NCBI RefSeq assembly: GCF_009360615.1
Contig: NZ_SPEY01000020.1
Span: 264,670 to 328,669, forward strand
Length of the DNA stretch: 64,000 nt
DNA from: Comamonas sp.
GTDB taxonomy: Bacteria > Pseudomonadota > Gammaproteobacteria > Burkholderiales > Burkholderiaceae_C
Reading direction: 5' to 3'
The notes under the pieces were generated by a model. The model had not been told where the DNA came from and ran no database searches. It saw only the letters and a program-made list of their open reading frames with translations. Below are positions 43,262 through 53,114 of this stretch, piece after piece (position 1 is the stretch's first letter; the number at the start of each line of letters is the position of its first letter). Both the position numbers and the translations under genes were made by a program.

Positions 43262-43525
43262 GAGAGAATAACCCTGGAAAAGCGGGAGTCGGTTGGTGAT
43301 GAAAGCCGCAGATTATCGCATTCGATGATGTTTTTTTGTGTACTGCAATTGAAGGTCTTGTTGCAGTGCGATAATGATCTTCAACTTAAAGAAGCAAACG
43401 GATCACGGTCCGGCGTACACACAAACGTCCATGGCATGTGGTCTTAAGTCCTAAACCGGCCTCACAAGGGCTTCAGGCTAAGGGCACCGAAGGTTTTTCG
43501 TTAGAGAAATTCACAAAGGTTGATC
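43262..43525 (+). promoter_or_regulatory. ilvB upstream region with promoter candidate and long leader
   Basis: TTGAAG (43349-43354) and GATAAT (43370-43375), 15 bases apart, are a possible promoter. A 40-codon frame from ATG 43325 begins with Val/Leu-rich codons (VLQLKVLLQ) and ends at TAA 43447; it starts before that promoter, so it is doubtful as a leader peptide. The segment up to 43525 would then be an mRNA leader of about 140 bases. I see no clear attenuator hairpin. Confidence 0.35.
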
Positions 43526-45313
43526 ATGGAAATCTCCAAAGCCGAGCTGGCCTCTGCAGCCGCCGCATCGTCCCCCAAGGGCGCCCAGGAACTGATGGGC
43601 TCCGAAATCCTCATCAAGTCGCTTCAGGCCGAAGGTGTCAAGCACCTGTGGGGTTATCCTGGCGGGGCCGTTCTCTATATTTACGACGCGCTCTACAAGC
43701 AAGACAGCATCCAGCACGTTCTGGTGCGCCACGAACAGGCGGCCGTGCACGCTGCCGACGGTTTTGCGCGTGCCACCGGCGAGGTGGGCGTGGCGCTGGT
43801 GACATCCGGCCCCGGCCTGACCAATGCGGTGACGGGCATTGCCACTGCCTACACCGACTCCATCCCCATGGTGGTGATTGCGGGTCAGACATCGACCAAT
43901 TACATCGGCACCGATGCATTCCAGGAGTGCGACACCGTGGGCATCACGCGTCCCATCGTCAAGCACAACTTCCTGGTCAAGGATGTGCGCGAGCTGGCCG
44001 AGACCATGAAAAAGGCTTTCCACATCGCCCGCACCGGTCGTCCCGGCCCTGTGGTGGTGGATATCCCCAAGGACGTGTCCTTCAAGAAGGCGCTGTACAC
44101 GGGCTATCCCGAAAAGGTGGAAATGCGCTCGTACAACCCCGTCAAAAAGGGGCATGCGGGCCAGATTCGCAAGGCTTTGCAGCTGCTGCTGACGGCCAAG
44201 CGTCCCTATATCTACACGGGCGGTGGCGTGCTCCTGGGCAACGCCTGCAACGAGCTGCGTCAGCTGGTGGACATGCTGGGCTACCCGGTCACGAATACGC
44301 TGATGGGCCTGGGCGCCTATCCTGCCAGCGACAAGAAGTTCCTGGGCATGCTGGGCATGCACGGCACCATCGAAGCCAACAATGCCATGCAGAACTGCGA
44401 CGTGCTGCTGGCCGTGGGTGCTCGCTTCGACGACCGCGTGATCGGCAATCCCAAGCATTTCATGTCGGTGGAGCGCAAGATCATCCATATCGACATCGAT
44501 CCCTCCTCCATTTCCAAGCGCGTGAAGGTGGACGTACCCATCGTGGGCGATGTCAAGGACGTGCTGAACGAGCTGATCGCCATGCTGCGGGAGTCGGCCC
44601 AGCGCCCTGACGAGGCGGCTGTGGCTCAATGGTGGACCACCATCGAGGGCTGGCGCAGCCGTGACTGCCTGAGCTATGACAAGTCCAATACCGAAGTCAT
44701 CAAGCCCCAGTACGTGGTCGACACGCTGTGGAACATGACCAAGGATGCGGATGCCTACATCACCTCCGATGTGGGGCAGCACCAGATGTGGGCGGCGCAG
44801 TACTACCGCTTTGACGAACCCCGTCGCTGGATCAACTCCGGTGGTCTGGGCACCATGGGTGTGGGCCTGCCCTACGCCATGGGCATCAAGCTGGCCAAGC
44901 CCGACTCCGAAGTCTTCTGCATCACGGGCGAAGGCTCGATCCAGATGAACATCCAGGAGCTGGCCACCTGCAGGCAGTACAACACCCCGGTGGTGATCTG
45001 CGCGCTGAACAACCGCTTCCTGGGCATGGTGCGTCAGTGGCAGGAAATTGAATACTCGGGTCGCTACTCAAGCAGCTATATGGATTCGCTGCCCGACTTC
45101 GTGAAGCTGGCCGAGGCCTTCGGCCACCGCGGCCTGCTGATCGAAAAGCCTGCCGATGTCGAGGCTGCGCTGCGCGAAGCGCGCCGTATCGTGCGCGAGG
45201 AAAGCAAGACCGTCTTCCTGGACTTCCGCACCGATCCGACCGAGAACGTGTTCCCCATGGTGCAGGCCGGCCGTGGCATCACGGAAATGCTGCTGGGCGC
45301 TGACGACCTGTGA
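43526..45313 (+). CDS. ilvB: Acetolactate synthase large (catalytic) subunit
   Basis: This ThDP enzyme makes acetolactate or acetohydroxybutyrate, the first common step to valine, leucine and isoleucine. The pyrimidine-binding half begins MGSEILIKSLQAEGVKHLWGYPGGAVL, with the catalytic Glu in VLVRHEQAAVHAADG; the diphosphate motif is GEGSIQMNIQELATCRQYN near residue 470. Length 595 fits. ATG 43526 (MEISKAELASAAAASS) is preferred to an upstream TTG. A hairpin-rich spacer separates it from ilvH. Confidence 0.95.
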   Translation: MEISKAELASAAAASSPKGAQELMGSEILIKSLQAEGVKHLWGYPGGAVLYIYDALYKQDSIQHVLVRHEQAAVHAADGFARATGEVGVALVTSGPGLTNAVTGIATAYTDSIPMVVIAGQTSTNYIGTDAFQECDTVGITRPIVKHNFLVKDVRELAETMKKAFHIARTGRPGPVVVDIPKDVSFKKALYTGYPEKVEMRSYNPVKKGHAGQIRKALQLLLTAKRPYIYTGGGVLLGNACNELRQLVDMLGYPVTNTLMGLGAYPASDKKFLGMLGMHGTIEANNAMQNCDVLLAVGARFDDRVIGNPKHFMSVERKIIHIDIDPSSISKRVKVDVPIVGDVKDVLNELIAMLRESAQRPDEAAVAQWWTTIEGWRSRDCLSYDKSNTEVIKPQYVVDTLWNMTKDADAYITSDVGQHQMWAAQYYRFDEPRRWINSGGLGTMGVGLPYAMGIKLAKPDSEVFCITGEGSIQMNIQELATCRQYNTPVVICALNNRFLGMVRQWQEIEYSGRYSSSYMDSLPDFVKLAEAFGHRGLLIEKPADVEAALREARRIVREESKTVFLDFRTDPTENVFPMVQAGRGITEMLLGADDL

Positions 45314-45334
45314 TGCGTAGAACGCCGGTTTTCT

Positions 45335-45400
45335 AGTGAAATCGGCTCAAAGCACTTACATGTCAAGCGCAAGTAGCTATATTTTAAATAGCATTTTTTG
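45335..45400 (-). repeat. Dispersed repeat copy 4, ilvB-ilvH spacer
   Basis: Read on the minus strand: TGCTATTTAAAATATAGCTA, then CTTGCGCTTGACATGTAAG and TGCTTTGAGCC. This is the clearest full-length copy of the family found in the window. Confidence 0.6.
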
Positions 45401-45411
45401 ACGAATCTATT

Positions 45412-45470
45412 GTCCGCCGAGCCTGGCACTTACCGGTGTCAGGGGAGGGCGGCGAAAAGAGGAATCTCCC
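45412..45470 (+). promoter_or_regulatory. Structured leader before ilvH (candidate ilvH RNA motif)
   Basis: An 8-bp hairpin CCTGGCAC / GTGTCAGG (45422-45443, one G-U pair) sits inside an outer stem CCGCC / GGCGG (45414-45418 with 45448-45452). The alternative pairing GGGAG / CTCCC (45443-45447 with 45466-45470) would enclose the ilvH Shine-Dalgarno AAGAGGA (45457-45463) in a loop and compete with the first fold. A conserved RNA named the ilvH motif has been described upstream of this gene in Betaproteobacteria; identity with it is a suggestion only. Confidence 0.5.
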
Positions 45471-45471
45471 A

Positions 45472-45963
45472 ATGAAACACATTATTGCCGTGCTGCTCGA
45501 GAACGAGCCTGGAGCACTGTCGCGCGTCGTGGGTCTGTTTTCTGCCCGTGGCTACAACATTGAATCCCTGACTGTCGCGCCAACCGAGGATCCCTCGCTG
45601 TCGCGCATGACCATCCTCACCACAGGTTCGGACGATGTGATCGAGCAAATCACAAAGCACCTGAACCGACTGATTGAAGTGGTTAAAGTGGTGGACCTGA
45701 CCGAAGGTGCTTACACCGAGCGCGAGCTGATGATGGTCAAGGTGCGTGCCGTGGGCAAGGAGCGCGAGGAAATGAAGCGCATGGCGGACATCTTCCGCGG
45801 CCGCATCATCGACGTGACCGAAAAGAGCTACACCGTGGAGCTGACCGGCGACCAGTCCAAGAACGACGCCTTCCTGCAAGCCATTGATCGCACTGCCATC
45901 CTTGAGACCGTTCGCACGGGCGCCTCGGGTATTGGCCGTGGCGAACGCATTCTGCGTGTCTAA
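45472..45963 (+). CDS. ilvH: Acetolactate synthase small (regulatory) subunit
   Basis: The 163-residue regulatory subunit mediates valine feedback. It begins with an ACT domain (MKHIIAVLLENEPGALSRVVGLFSARGYNIESLTV) and has the conserved second domain (TERELMMVKVRAVGKEREEMKRMADIFRGRIIDVTEKSYTVELTG). ATG 45472 follows AAGAGGA by 8 bases. It stands between ilvB and ilvC in one operon. Confidence 0.95.
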   Translation: MKHIIAVLLENEPGALSRVVGLFSARGYNIESLTVAPTEDPSLSRMTILTTGSDDVIEQITKHLNRLIEVVKVVDLTEGAYTERELMMVKVRAVGKEREEMKRMADIFRGRIIDVTEKSYTVELTGDQSKNDAFLQAIDRTAILETVRTGASGIGRGERILRV

Positions 45964-47052
<1,089 letters not shown>

Positions 47053-47099
47053 TCCAGGCACTTCATTCGGCGCAAGCCGGATGACTGCGCTTGGGCAAG

Positions 47100-47123
47100 A
47101 GGCCGCCTTCGGGTGGCCTTTTT
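47100..47123 (+). terminator. Intrinsic terminator after ilvC (TTCG loop)
   Basis: AGGCCGCC and GGTGGCCT form an 8-bp stem with the stable loop TTCG, followed by TTTT. Confidence 0.88.
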
Positions 47124-47182
47124 CATTGCGGATGCGATCTGTGTGGCGGGTACACTGGTAGCAGGAACATGGTCATGAGGAC

Positions 47183-47242
47183 CGTGCTCGAAATACTATT
47201 GTTTTAATAGCTGCATGCATAGACATGCAAGCACTGGAGGTC
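47183..47242 (+). repeat. Dispersed repeat copy 5, supplies the pssA ribosome binding site
   Basis: ATACTATTGTTTTAATAGCTG, CATGCATAGACATGCAAGCAC and TGGAGGTC follow the order of the copy at 45335 read in the other direction. The last part, CTGGAGG at 47234-47240, lies 8 bases before the pssA ATG and is its Shine-Dalgarno sequence. Confidence 0.5.
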
Positions 47243-47248
47243 TGTTTG

Positions 47249-48118
47249 ATGCAAAACAGCAATGAATCTGCCGATCTGAGTGGAATGCCGCGCAAGCCGC
47301 GCAAGGGCATTTATGTGCTGCCCAACCTTTTTACCCTGGCAGCGCTGTTTGGCGGTTTCTACGCCATCGTCATGGCCATGAACAACAAGTTCGAGCTGGC
47401 GGCCGTGGGCGTCTTCTGCGCCATGGTGCTCGACAGTCTGGATGGCCGCGTGGCGCGCATGACGCACACGCAAAGTGCGTTTGGCGAGCAGATGGATTCG
47501 CTGTCCGATATGGTGTCTTTTGGTGCCGCACCGGCGCTGATTGCTTACGAGTGGGCCCTGCGTCCCCTGGGGCGCTGGGGCTGGATCGCCGCCTTTGTGT
47601 ACTGTGCCTGCGCGGCGTTGCGCCTGGCACGCTTCAACGTGAATACGGCCGTGGTGGACAAGCGCTATTTCCAGGGCATGCCCTCGCCAGCGGCTGCGGC
47701 CCTGGTGGCGGGCTTTATCTGGCTGACCAGCGCGCTGATGGTGTCCCATCGTGATGTGCCTATCTTCGGGGATGTGATTTCCTGGTTTGGCGGCTATCCC
47801 ACGGACAGGGCCGATCTGTCCTGGATCATGTTCGCCATCACGCTGTTCGCGGGTCTGACCATGGTCACCAATATTCCCTACTACAGCTTCAAGGACATCG
47901 GCGGTGCCAAGAGCATGCCGTTTGTCTCGCTGGTGGTGGTGGCGCTGCTGATGGCCGTGGTCAGCATCGAGCCTGCAACCATGCTGTTCCTGGTGTTTGT
48001 CGGCTACTCGATCTCCGGTTATGTGATCTACGCCTGGCGTCGTGCCAAGGGCGAGCAGGTGAGCATCGTTGCGACTTCCAAGGATGAGCCCGACGAGCGC
48101 GGGCTGCACGACGATTGA
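47249..48118 (+). CDS. pssA: CDP-diacylglycerol-serine O-phosphatidyltransferase
   Basis: PssA makes phosphatidylserine, the precursor of phosphatidylethanolamine. The CDP-alcohol phosphotransferase motif is LDSLDGRVARMTHTQSAFGEQMDSLSDMVSFG with all Asp residues in place. About eight hydrophobic segments cover the protein of 289 residues, the type II membrane form. ATG 47249 is chosen because CTGGAGG precedes it by 8 bases; an ATG 24 bases upstream lacks this. A pssA between ilvC and leuA is a usual order in this group. Confidence 0.93.
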   Translation: MQNSNESADLSGMPRKPRKGIYVLPNLFTLAALFGGFYAIVMAMNNKFELAAVGVFCAMVLDSLDGRVARMTHTQSAFGEQMDSLSDMVSFGAAPALIAYEWALRPLGRWGWIAAFVYCACAALRLARFNVNTAVVDKRYFQGMPSPAAAALVAGFIWLTSALMVSHRDVPIFGDVISWFGGYPTDRADLSWIMFAITLFAGLTMVTNIPYYSFKDIGGAKSMPFVSLVVVALLMAVVSIEPATMLFLVFVGYSISGYVIYAWRRAKGEQVSIVATSKDEPDERGLHDD

Positions 48119-48175
48119 AGTGCTTCTCCAAAAAATCCTGGCCCTGTCAACTTTTCTTGTGTTAAAGTGAGCCGC

Positions 48176-48229
48176 ATGCAAAACCTGTCGCTAGCTCTAC
48201 TACTAATGTCCAACGGGCAGAGAAAGTAG
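48176..48229 (+). CDS. leuL: leu leader peptide, 17 aa with five Leu codons
   Basis: The frame encodes MQNLSLALLLMSNGQRK; the Leu codons are CTG, CTA, CTA, CTA, CTA, four of them a codon that is rare in such high-GC genomes. It is followed after about 30 bases by a strong terminator and then by leuA, the arrangement of leu-operon attenuation in which slow translation of Leu codons prevents termination. The frame is too short for ordinary gene prediction. No clear Shine-Dalgarno was picked other than AAGTGAG before the ATG. Confidence 0.75.
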   Translation: MQNLSLALLLMSNGQRK

Positions 48230-48257
48230 CGCGCGCGTACAAACACACCCTACTTGG

Positions 48258-48288
48258 CGGCCCGTAGCATCAGCGACGGGCCGTTTTT
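48258..48288 (+). terminator. Attenuator terminator of the leu leader
   Basis: CGGCCCGT and ACGGGCCG form an 8-bp GC-rich stem around a 10-base loop, followed by TTTTT. It lies between the leader peptide and leuA, so it would act as the leucine-controlled attenuator. Confidence 0.8.
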
Positions 48289-48349
48289 GCTTTTGGGCGT
48301 CGCTGGAGCGGGGTTCAATTTCCTCTAATTTCGACTAAAGAGACTCACC

Positions 48350-50023
48350 ATGTTGCAAGACCCTTCCACCAAATACCGCGCTTTCCCTCCCGTGCGTCTG
48401 ACCGATCGCACCTGGCCCGACGCGGTCATCACCAAGCCTCCGGTCTGGTGCAGCGTGGATCTGCGTGACGGCAACCAGGCCCTGATCGAGCCCATGGACA
48501 TCGAGCGCAAGGTACGCATGTTCGAACAACTGGTGAAGATCGGCTTCAAGGAAATCGAAGTGGGCTTTCCCTCGGCTTCTCAGGTCGAGTTCGATTTCAT
48601 GCGCAAGCTCATCGAGGAAAACCGCATTCCCGATGACGTGACCGTACAGGTGCTGACCCAGGCGCGTGAACACCTGATTCGCCGTACTTTCGAGGCGCTG
48701 CAAGGTGTGCCCCGTGCGATTGTCCACCTCTACAACGCCACGGCTCCCGTGATGCGCCGTGTGGTGCTGAACATGAGTGAAGACGAGATCGTGGAGCTGG
48801 CCACCACGAATGCCCAGATGTTCAAGGACATCGCAGCCCAGCACCCCCAGACCCAGTGGACCTTCCAGTATTCCCCCGAAATGTATTCGGACACCGAACT
48901 GGAGTTCTCCAAGCGCGTGATCGACGCGGTCACCGATGTCTGGCAACCCACGCCCGAGAACAAGTGCATCATCAATCTGCCCACCACCGTGGAGCATTCC
49001 ACGCCCAATATCTTTGCCGACATGGTGGAGTGGACGCATCGCAACATCAAGCGCCGGGACAGCGTGGTGATCTCGGTCCATCCGCATAACGACCGCGGCA
49101 CGGGCACGGCGGCTGCCGAGCTGTCCCTGATGGCCGGTGCGGATCGCCTGGAAGGCTGTCTGTTCGGCAATGGCGAGCGCACCGGCAATCTCGACATTGT
49201 GAACGTGGCGCTCAATATGTATATCCAGGGCGTGAACCCCGGCCTGGACTTTTCCGACATCGACGGTATCCGTGCAACGGTTGAGCATTGCAACCAGTTG
49301 CCCGTGCATCCTCGTCATCCTTACGTGGGTGACCTGGTCTACACCTCCTTCTCCGGCTCCCACCAGGACGCCATCAAGAAGGCTTTCGCCGCCCACAAGG
49401 AAGGCGATATCTGGGATATGCCTTATCTGCCCATCGATCCCAAGGACCTGGGACGCAGCTATGAGGCAGTGATCCGCGTGAACAGCCAGTCGGGCAAGGG
49501 CGGCATTGCCTATCTGCTCGAGAGCGAATACGGACTGCAGCTGCCCCGACGCCTGCAGATCGAGTTCAGCCAGGTCGTGCAGCGCGAGATGGATGCCAGC
49601 GGCAAGGAATTGTCGGCGGCGGATCTGTGGGATCTGTTCCAGCGCGAATATGGCGTCCATACCGTCAAGGCACCGCAGTACCGACTGAGCGAGGCCAATG
49701 GTGTGGTCCACATGACGTCCGAGATCGAAATCGCTGGCGAGAAGGTTTTTTTGGAAGGCGAAGGTACGGGCCCCATTGATGCCTTCGTGCAGGCGCTGTC
49801 GGCTGAACTCGGTCGCAATGTGCGTGTGCTCAACTATGCCGAGCATGCGATTGGCGAAGGTGCGAATGCCAAGGCGATTGCCTATGTGGAACTGCGCGTG
49901 GACGATGCCCAGGTCTGCTACGGCGTAGGGGTGGATGCCAATATCGTCTCGGCCTCGTTGCGCGCCATCATCTCGGGGGTGCAGCGCGTTACCGCTGTCG
50001 TTGAAGAGGCGGTAGCAGCTTAA
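48350..50023 (+). CDS. leuA: 2-isopropylmalate synthase, LeuA2-type (557 aa)
   Basis: The enzyme condenses 2-oxoisovalerate and acetyl-CoA, the first step to leucine. This is the longer type resembling the Corynebacterium and yeast enzymes: [43 protein letters not shown] with the metal Asp, [19 protein letters not shown] with the metal His pair, [12 protein letters not shown], and a C-terminal LeuA dimer domain ([26 protein letters not shown]) that binds leucine for feedback. It is the first gene after the leu leader. A second, different synthase follows. Confidence 0.94.
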   Translation: MLQDPSTKYRAFPPVRLTDRTWPDAVITKPPVWCSVDLRDGNQALIEPMDIERKVRMFEQLVKIGFKEIEVGFPSASQVEFDFMRKLIEENRIPDDVTVQVLTQAREHLIRRTFEALQGVPRAIVHLYNATAPVMRRVVLNMSEDEIVELATTNAQMFKDIAAQHPQTQWTFQYSPEMYSDTELEFSKRVIDAVTDVWQPTPENKCIINLPTTVEHSTPNIFADMVEWTHRNIKRRDSVVISVHPHNDRGTGTAAAELSLMAGADRLEGCLFGNGERTGNLDIVNVALNMYIQGVNPGLDFSDIDGIRATVEHCNQLPVHPRHPYVGDLVYTSFSGSHQDAIKKAFAAHKEGDIWDMPYLPIDPKDLGRSYEAVIRVNSQSGKGGIAYLLESEYGLQLPRRLQIEFSQVVQREMDASGKELSAADLWDLFQREYGVHTVKAPQYRLSEANGVVHMTSEIEIAGEKVFLEGEGTGPIDAFVQALSAELGRNVRVLNYAEHAIGEGANAKAIAYVELRVDDAQVCYGVGVDANIVSASLRAIISGVQRVTAVVEEAVAA

Positions 50024-50030
50024 AAGGTTC

Positions 50031-50066
50031 AAAGCCGGTGTCGCCAAAAGCGCACCGGCTTTTTTG
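50031..50066 (+). terminator. Intrinsic terminator between the two leuA genes
   Basis: AAGCCGGTG and CACCGGCTT form a 9-bp stem, followed by TTTTT. It suggests that the second leuA is transcribed separately. Confidence 0.88.
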
Positions 50067-50126
50067 TCGGCAATCCTCCAGTCAAAACAGGCGTCTACCG
50101 GCGCCATCACATAGAGAGTCCCCACC

Positions 50127-51665
50127 ATGTCCGATCAGCTCATTATTTTCGACACCACCTTGCGTGACGGCGAGCAATCGCCCGGCGCTTCCATGACACG
50201 CGACGAAAAGCTGCGCATTGCCCGGCAGCTGGAGCGTCTGAAGGTCGATGTGATCGAGGCCGGGTTTGCTGCTGCATCCAATGGGGACTTTGAGTCCATC
50301 CAGACCATTGCACGTGCCATCAAGGACTCCACGGTCTGCTCGCTCTCCCGCGCCAACGACCGCGACATCGCGCGTGCGGCCGAGTCGTTGAAGGGGGCCA
50401 ACCGGGGTCGTATCCACACCTTCATCGCCACCAGTCCGCTGCACATGGAGAAAAAGCTGCGCATGACACCCGAGCAGGTGCTGGAGCAGGCCAGGCAGGC
50501 GGTGCGCTTCGGGCGCAATCTCATCGAAGACATCGAGTTCAGCGCGGAGGACGGCTACCGCAGCGAACCCGATTTTCTGGCGCGTGTGATCGAGGCAGTC
50601 ATCAAGGAAGGCGCAACCACCATCAATGTGCCCGACACCGTGGGCTATGCGATTCCGGAACTCTATGGCGAATTCATCCGCAACTTGCGCGAGCGCGTGC
50701 CCAACAGCGACAAGGCCGTCTGGTCCGTGCACTGCCACAACGACCTGGGCATGGCGGTTGCCAATTCGCTGGCGGGCGTGAAGATCGGCGGCGCACGGCA
50801 GATCGAGTGCACCATCAACGGTCTGGGTGAGCGCGCAGGTAACTGCTCACTTGAAGAGGTGGTCATGGCCATCAAGACGCGCAAGGACTACTTCGGGCTG
50901 GAGGTGAATATCGACACCCAGCACATCGTGGCCGCCAGTCGCCTGGTCAGCCAGACCACGGGCTTCGTGGTTCAGCCCAACAAGGCGGTGGTGGGAGCCA
51001 ATGCCTTCGCCCATGCTTCCGGCATTCATCAGGATGGCGTGCTCAAGGCCCGCGACACCTACGAAATCATGCGTGCCGAAGATGTGGGCTGGGCCGCCAA
51101 CAAGATCGTTCTCGGCAAGCTCAGTGGTCGCAATGCCTTCAAGCAGCGCCTGCAGGAGCTGGGCGTGGAGCTGGACAGCGAAGCGGCCATCAATCAGGCC
51201 TTCACGCGTTTCAAGGAGCTCGCGGACCGCAAGAGCGAGATCTTTGACGAGGACATTCTGGCACTGGTGAATACCGAAGGCGCGGAGCATCAGGGCCATC
51301 AGTTCCAGTTCATTTCACTGGCGCAGCAGAGTGAGACGGGTGAGCGCCCACATGCGAGCGTGGTCTTCAGCAATGGAGGCCGCGAAATCAAGGCAAGCTC
51401 CGAAGGCAATGGCCCGGTCGATGCCTCGTTCAAGGCCATCGAGTCCGAGGTCAAGAGCGGTGCCGAGATGGTGCTGTATTCCGTCAATGCCATCAGCGGC
51501 TCGACCGAGAGTCAGGGCGAGGTGACGGTACGCCTGCAACGCAGTGGCCGGGTCGTCAACGGAGTGGGTGCTGACCCCGATATTGTGGTCGCATCGGCCA
51601 AGGCCTATCTGAGCGCTTTGAACAAATTGCATAGCAATCAGGAAGTTGTTGCAGCACAAGGTTGA
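50127..51665 (+). CDS. leuA: 2-isopropylmalate synthase, E. coli LeuA type (512 aa)
   Basis: A second isopropylmalate synthase of the classical type: [56 protein letters not shown] with the metal-binding [26 protein letters not shown] and a C-terminal regulatory domain ([23 protein letters not shown]). It shares little with the preceding synthase outside the active site. It lies after a terminator and seems to have its own transcription start in the 60-base gap. A related acyl transferase such as citramalate synthase is less likely, given its length and motifs. Confidence 0.9.
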   Translation: MSDQLIIFDTTLRDGEQSPGASMTRDEKLRIARQLERLKVDVIEAGFAAASNGDFESIQTIARAIKDSTVCSLSRANDRDIARAAESLKGANRGRIHTFIATSPLHMEKKLRMTPEQVLEQARQAVRFGRNLIEDIEFSAEDGYRSEPDFLARVIEAVIKEGATTINVPDTVGYAIPELYGEFIRNLRERVPNSDKAVWSVHCHNDLGMAVANSLAGVKIGGARQIECTINGLGERAGNCSLEEVVMAIKTRKDYFGLEVNIDTQHIVAASRLVSQTTGFVVQPNKAVVGANAFAHASGIHQDGVLKARDTYEIMRAEDVGWAANKIVLGKLSGRNAFKQRLQELGVELDSEAAINQAFTRFKELADRKSEIFDEDILALVNTEGAEHQGHQFQFISLAQQSETGERPHASVVFSNGGREIKASSEGNGPVDASFKAIESEVKSGAEMVLYSVNAISGSTESQGEVTVRLQRSGRVVNGVGADPDIVVASAKAYLSALNKLHSNQEVVAAQG

Positions 51666-51777
51666 CTGCTGGATTTATAATTTCACTCAGATTATCGAGA
51701 AGGTTGTGCAAGTGCTTGTCACGGCACAACTTTTTTGATTGAATTAAATCCTTACACCTTGTTGTCTGGAGTATCGC

Positions 51778-52977
51778 ATGCAGCTGCTGCGTCCATTTCG
51801 CCTTGCAAAACTCACTCAGGTGGTGTCTTTGGCTCTGTTGAGCTGCGCTCTGGCTGCCCCGGCAGCGCATGCGGCGACGCCCAAAAAAGATGCCAAAAAG
51901 CCCGTGGCGGCTGCGACGAAGAAGGCTGCCAAGGAACCTGCTGGCAAGGGGCATGCTGCAGTGCAGCCCAAAGGCGCAAAGGTCGCCAAAGGCAAGCCGG
52001 AAAAGGCAGACACCAAGCTGGCAGCCAGGAAGGGCGGCAAGACGGTTCTGGCGGCCAAGGCCGAAAGAGAAGAGAAGACCGGCGGCAAGAAGCGTCTGGC
52101 CAGGGCTGGCGCAGCGGCTGCGGCCGCAACCGCTGTCGCGGCAGCCGAGCCAGCGCGGCTGTCCTACGGGCAGATGGCGGGTCTCCATTCTGTCTCGGAC
52201 CCTCTGGACCTGCAAAGCAGCGTGGCTTATGTGATCGATCAGGACACGCATGAAGTGCTGCTGAGCAAGAATGATCAGGCGGTGCTGCCGATTGCTTCGC
52301 TGACCAAGCTCATGACCGGTCTGCTGATCTCCCAGGCCCGTCTGCCCATGGACGAGATGATCACCATCACGCAGGACGATGTGGATACCGAGAAGCACAG
52401 CAGCTCGCGCCTGCGTGTCGGTACCACCTTGACGCGGGCCGAGATGATGCATCTGGCGCTGATGTCCAGTGAGAACCGTGCAGCCCATGCCCTGGGTCGT
52501 ACCTATCCCGGCGGTCTGGCGCAGTTTGTGCAGCTGATGAATTCCAAGGCGCAGCAACTGGGCATGAAGGACACGCGCTATGTGGAGCCCACGGGCCTGT
52601 CCAGCAGCAACCAGTCCAGTGCCCGCGATCTGGCGCGTCTGGTGGCGGTGGCTCATGCCGACCCGCTAATGCGCGAGTACTCCACATCGCCCGGGTATGA
52701 AGTGGCCGTCGGTCGCCGCACGCTGCAGTTCAACAACACCAACCGTCTGGTCAAGAGCGACAACTGGGACATCGGTCTGCAGAAGACGGGCTACATTTCG
52801 GAGGCAGGTCGCTGCCTTGTGATGCAGGCCCATGTGGCCGGGCGCAAGCTGATCATGGTGTTCCTGGACTCGGCAGGCAAGTTCAGCCGCCTGGCAGATG
52901 CAGAGCGTGTGCGTCACTGGATGGAAAGCAAGGGGCCCACGGCCAGCAACACGGTTGCAAGCCGAATCAGGGGGTAG
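51778..52977 (+). CDS. pbpG: D-alanyl-D-alanine endopeptidase (PBP7 type), with Lys/Ala-rich linker
   Basis: An S11-family penicillin-binding enzyme that cleaves peptide cross-links in the periplasm. Signal peptide: MQLLRPFRLAKLTQVVSLAL with cleavage near AHAATP (residue 33). The catalytic motifs are SLTK (S-x-x-K), SSEN (S-x-N) and KTG in LQKTGYISEAG. Between the signal peptide and the catalytic domain lie about 80 residues made mostly of Lys and Ala (KKAAKEPAGKGHAAVQPKG), like histone-H1 tails, an unusual insertion that may bind polyanions of the wall. A terminator follows. Confidence 0.9.
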   Translation: MQLLRPFRLAKLTQVVSLALLSCALAAPAAHAATPKKDAKKPVAAATKKAAKEPAGKGHAAVQPKGAKVAKGKPEKADTKLAARKGGKTVLAAKAEREEKTGGKKRLARAGAAAAAATAVAAAEPARLSYGQMAGLHSVSDPLDLQSSVAYVIDQDTHEVLLSKNDQAVLPIASLTKLMTGLLISQARLPMDEMITITQDDVDTEKHSSSRLRVGTTLTRAEMMHLALMSSENRAAHALGRTYPGGLAQFVQLMNSKAQQLGMKDTRYVEPTGLSSSNQSSARDLARLVAVAHADPLMREYSTSPGYEVAVGRRTLQFNNTNRLVKSDNWDIGLQKTGYISEAGRCLVMQAHVAGRKLIMVFLDSAGKFSRLADAERVRHWMESKGPTASNTVASRIRG

Positions 52978-53005
52978 GTGGGAGCAAGCCCTGTGCGTCA
53001 TCGTC

Positions 53006-53034
53006 AAAAAGCGCTGCCTCGGCAGCGCTTTTTG
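53006..53034 (+). terminator. Intrinsic terminator after pbpG
   Basis: AAAAAGCGCTGCC and GGCAGCGCTTTTT form a nearly perfect inverted repeat with a tiny loop, followed by T residues. Confidence 0.88.
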
Positions 53035-53114
53035 TTGGGTCGATGGCAAAGCGGAGGGCTTCCGGGTCTTTTGCCGGCAGTGCAATCTGCTCCCGCAATC
53101 GGAGCGGGCAAGGC

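Noticed and set aside
43325..43447. Val/Leu-rich 40-codon frame as an ilv leader peptide
   Set aside because: It begins upstream of the best promoter candidate, its branched-chain codons are not clustered as in leuL, and no attenuator hairpin follows. Kept only as a remark.
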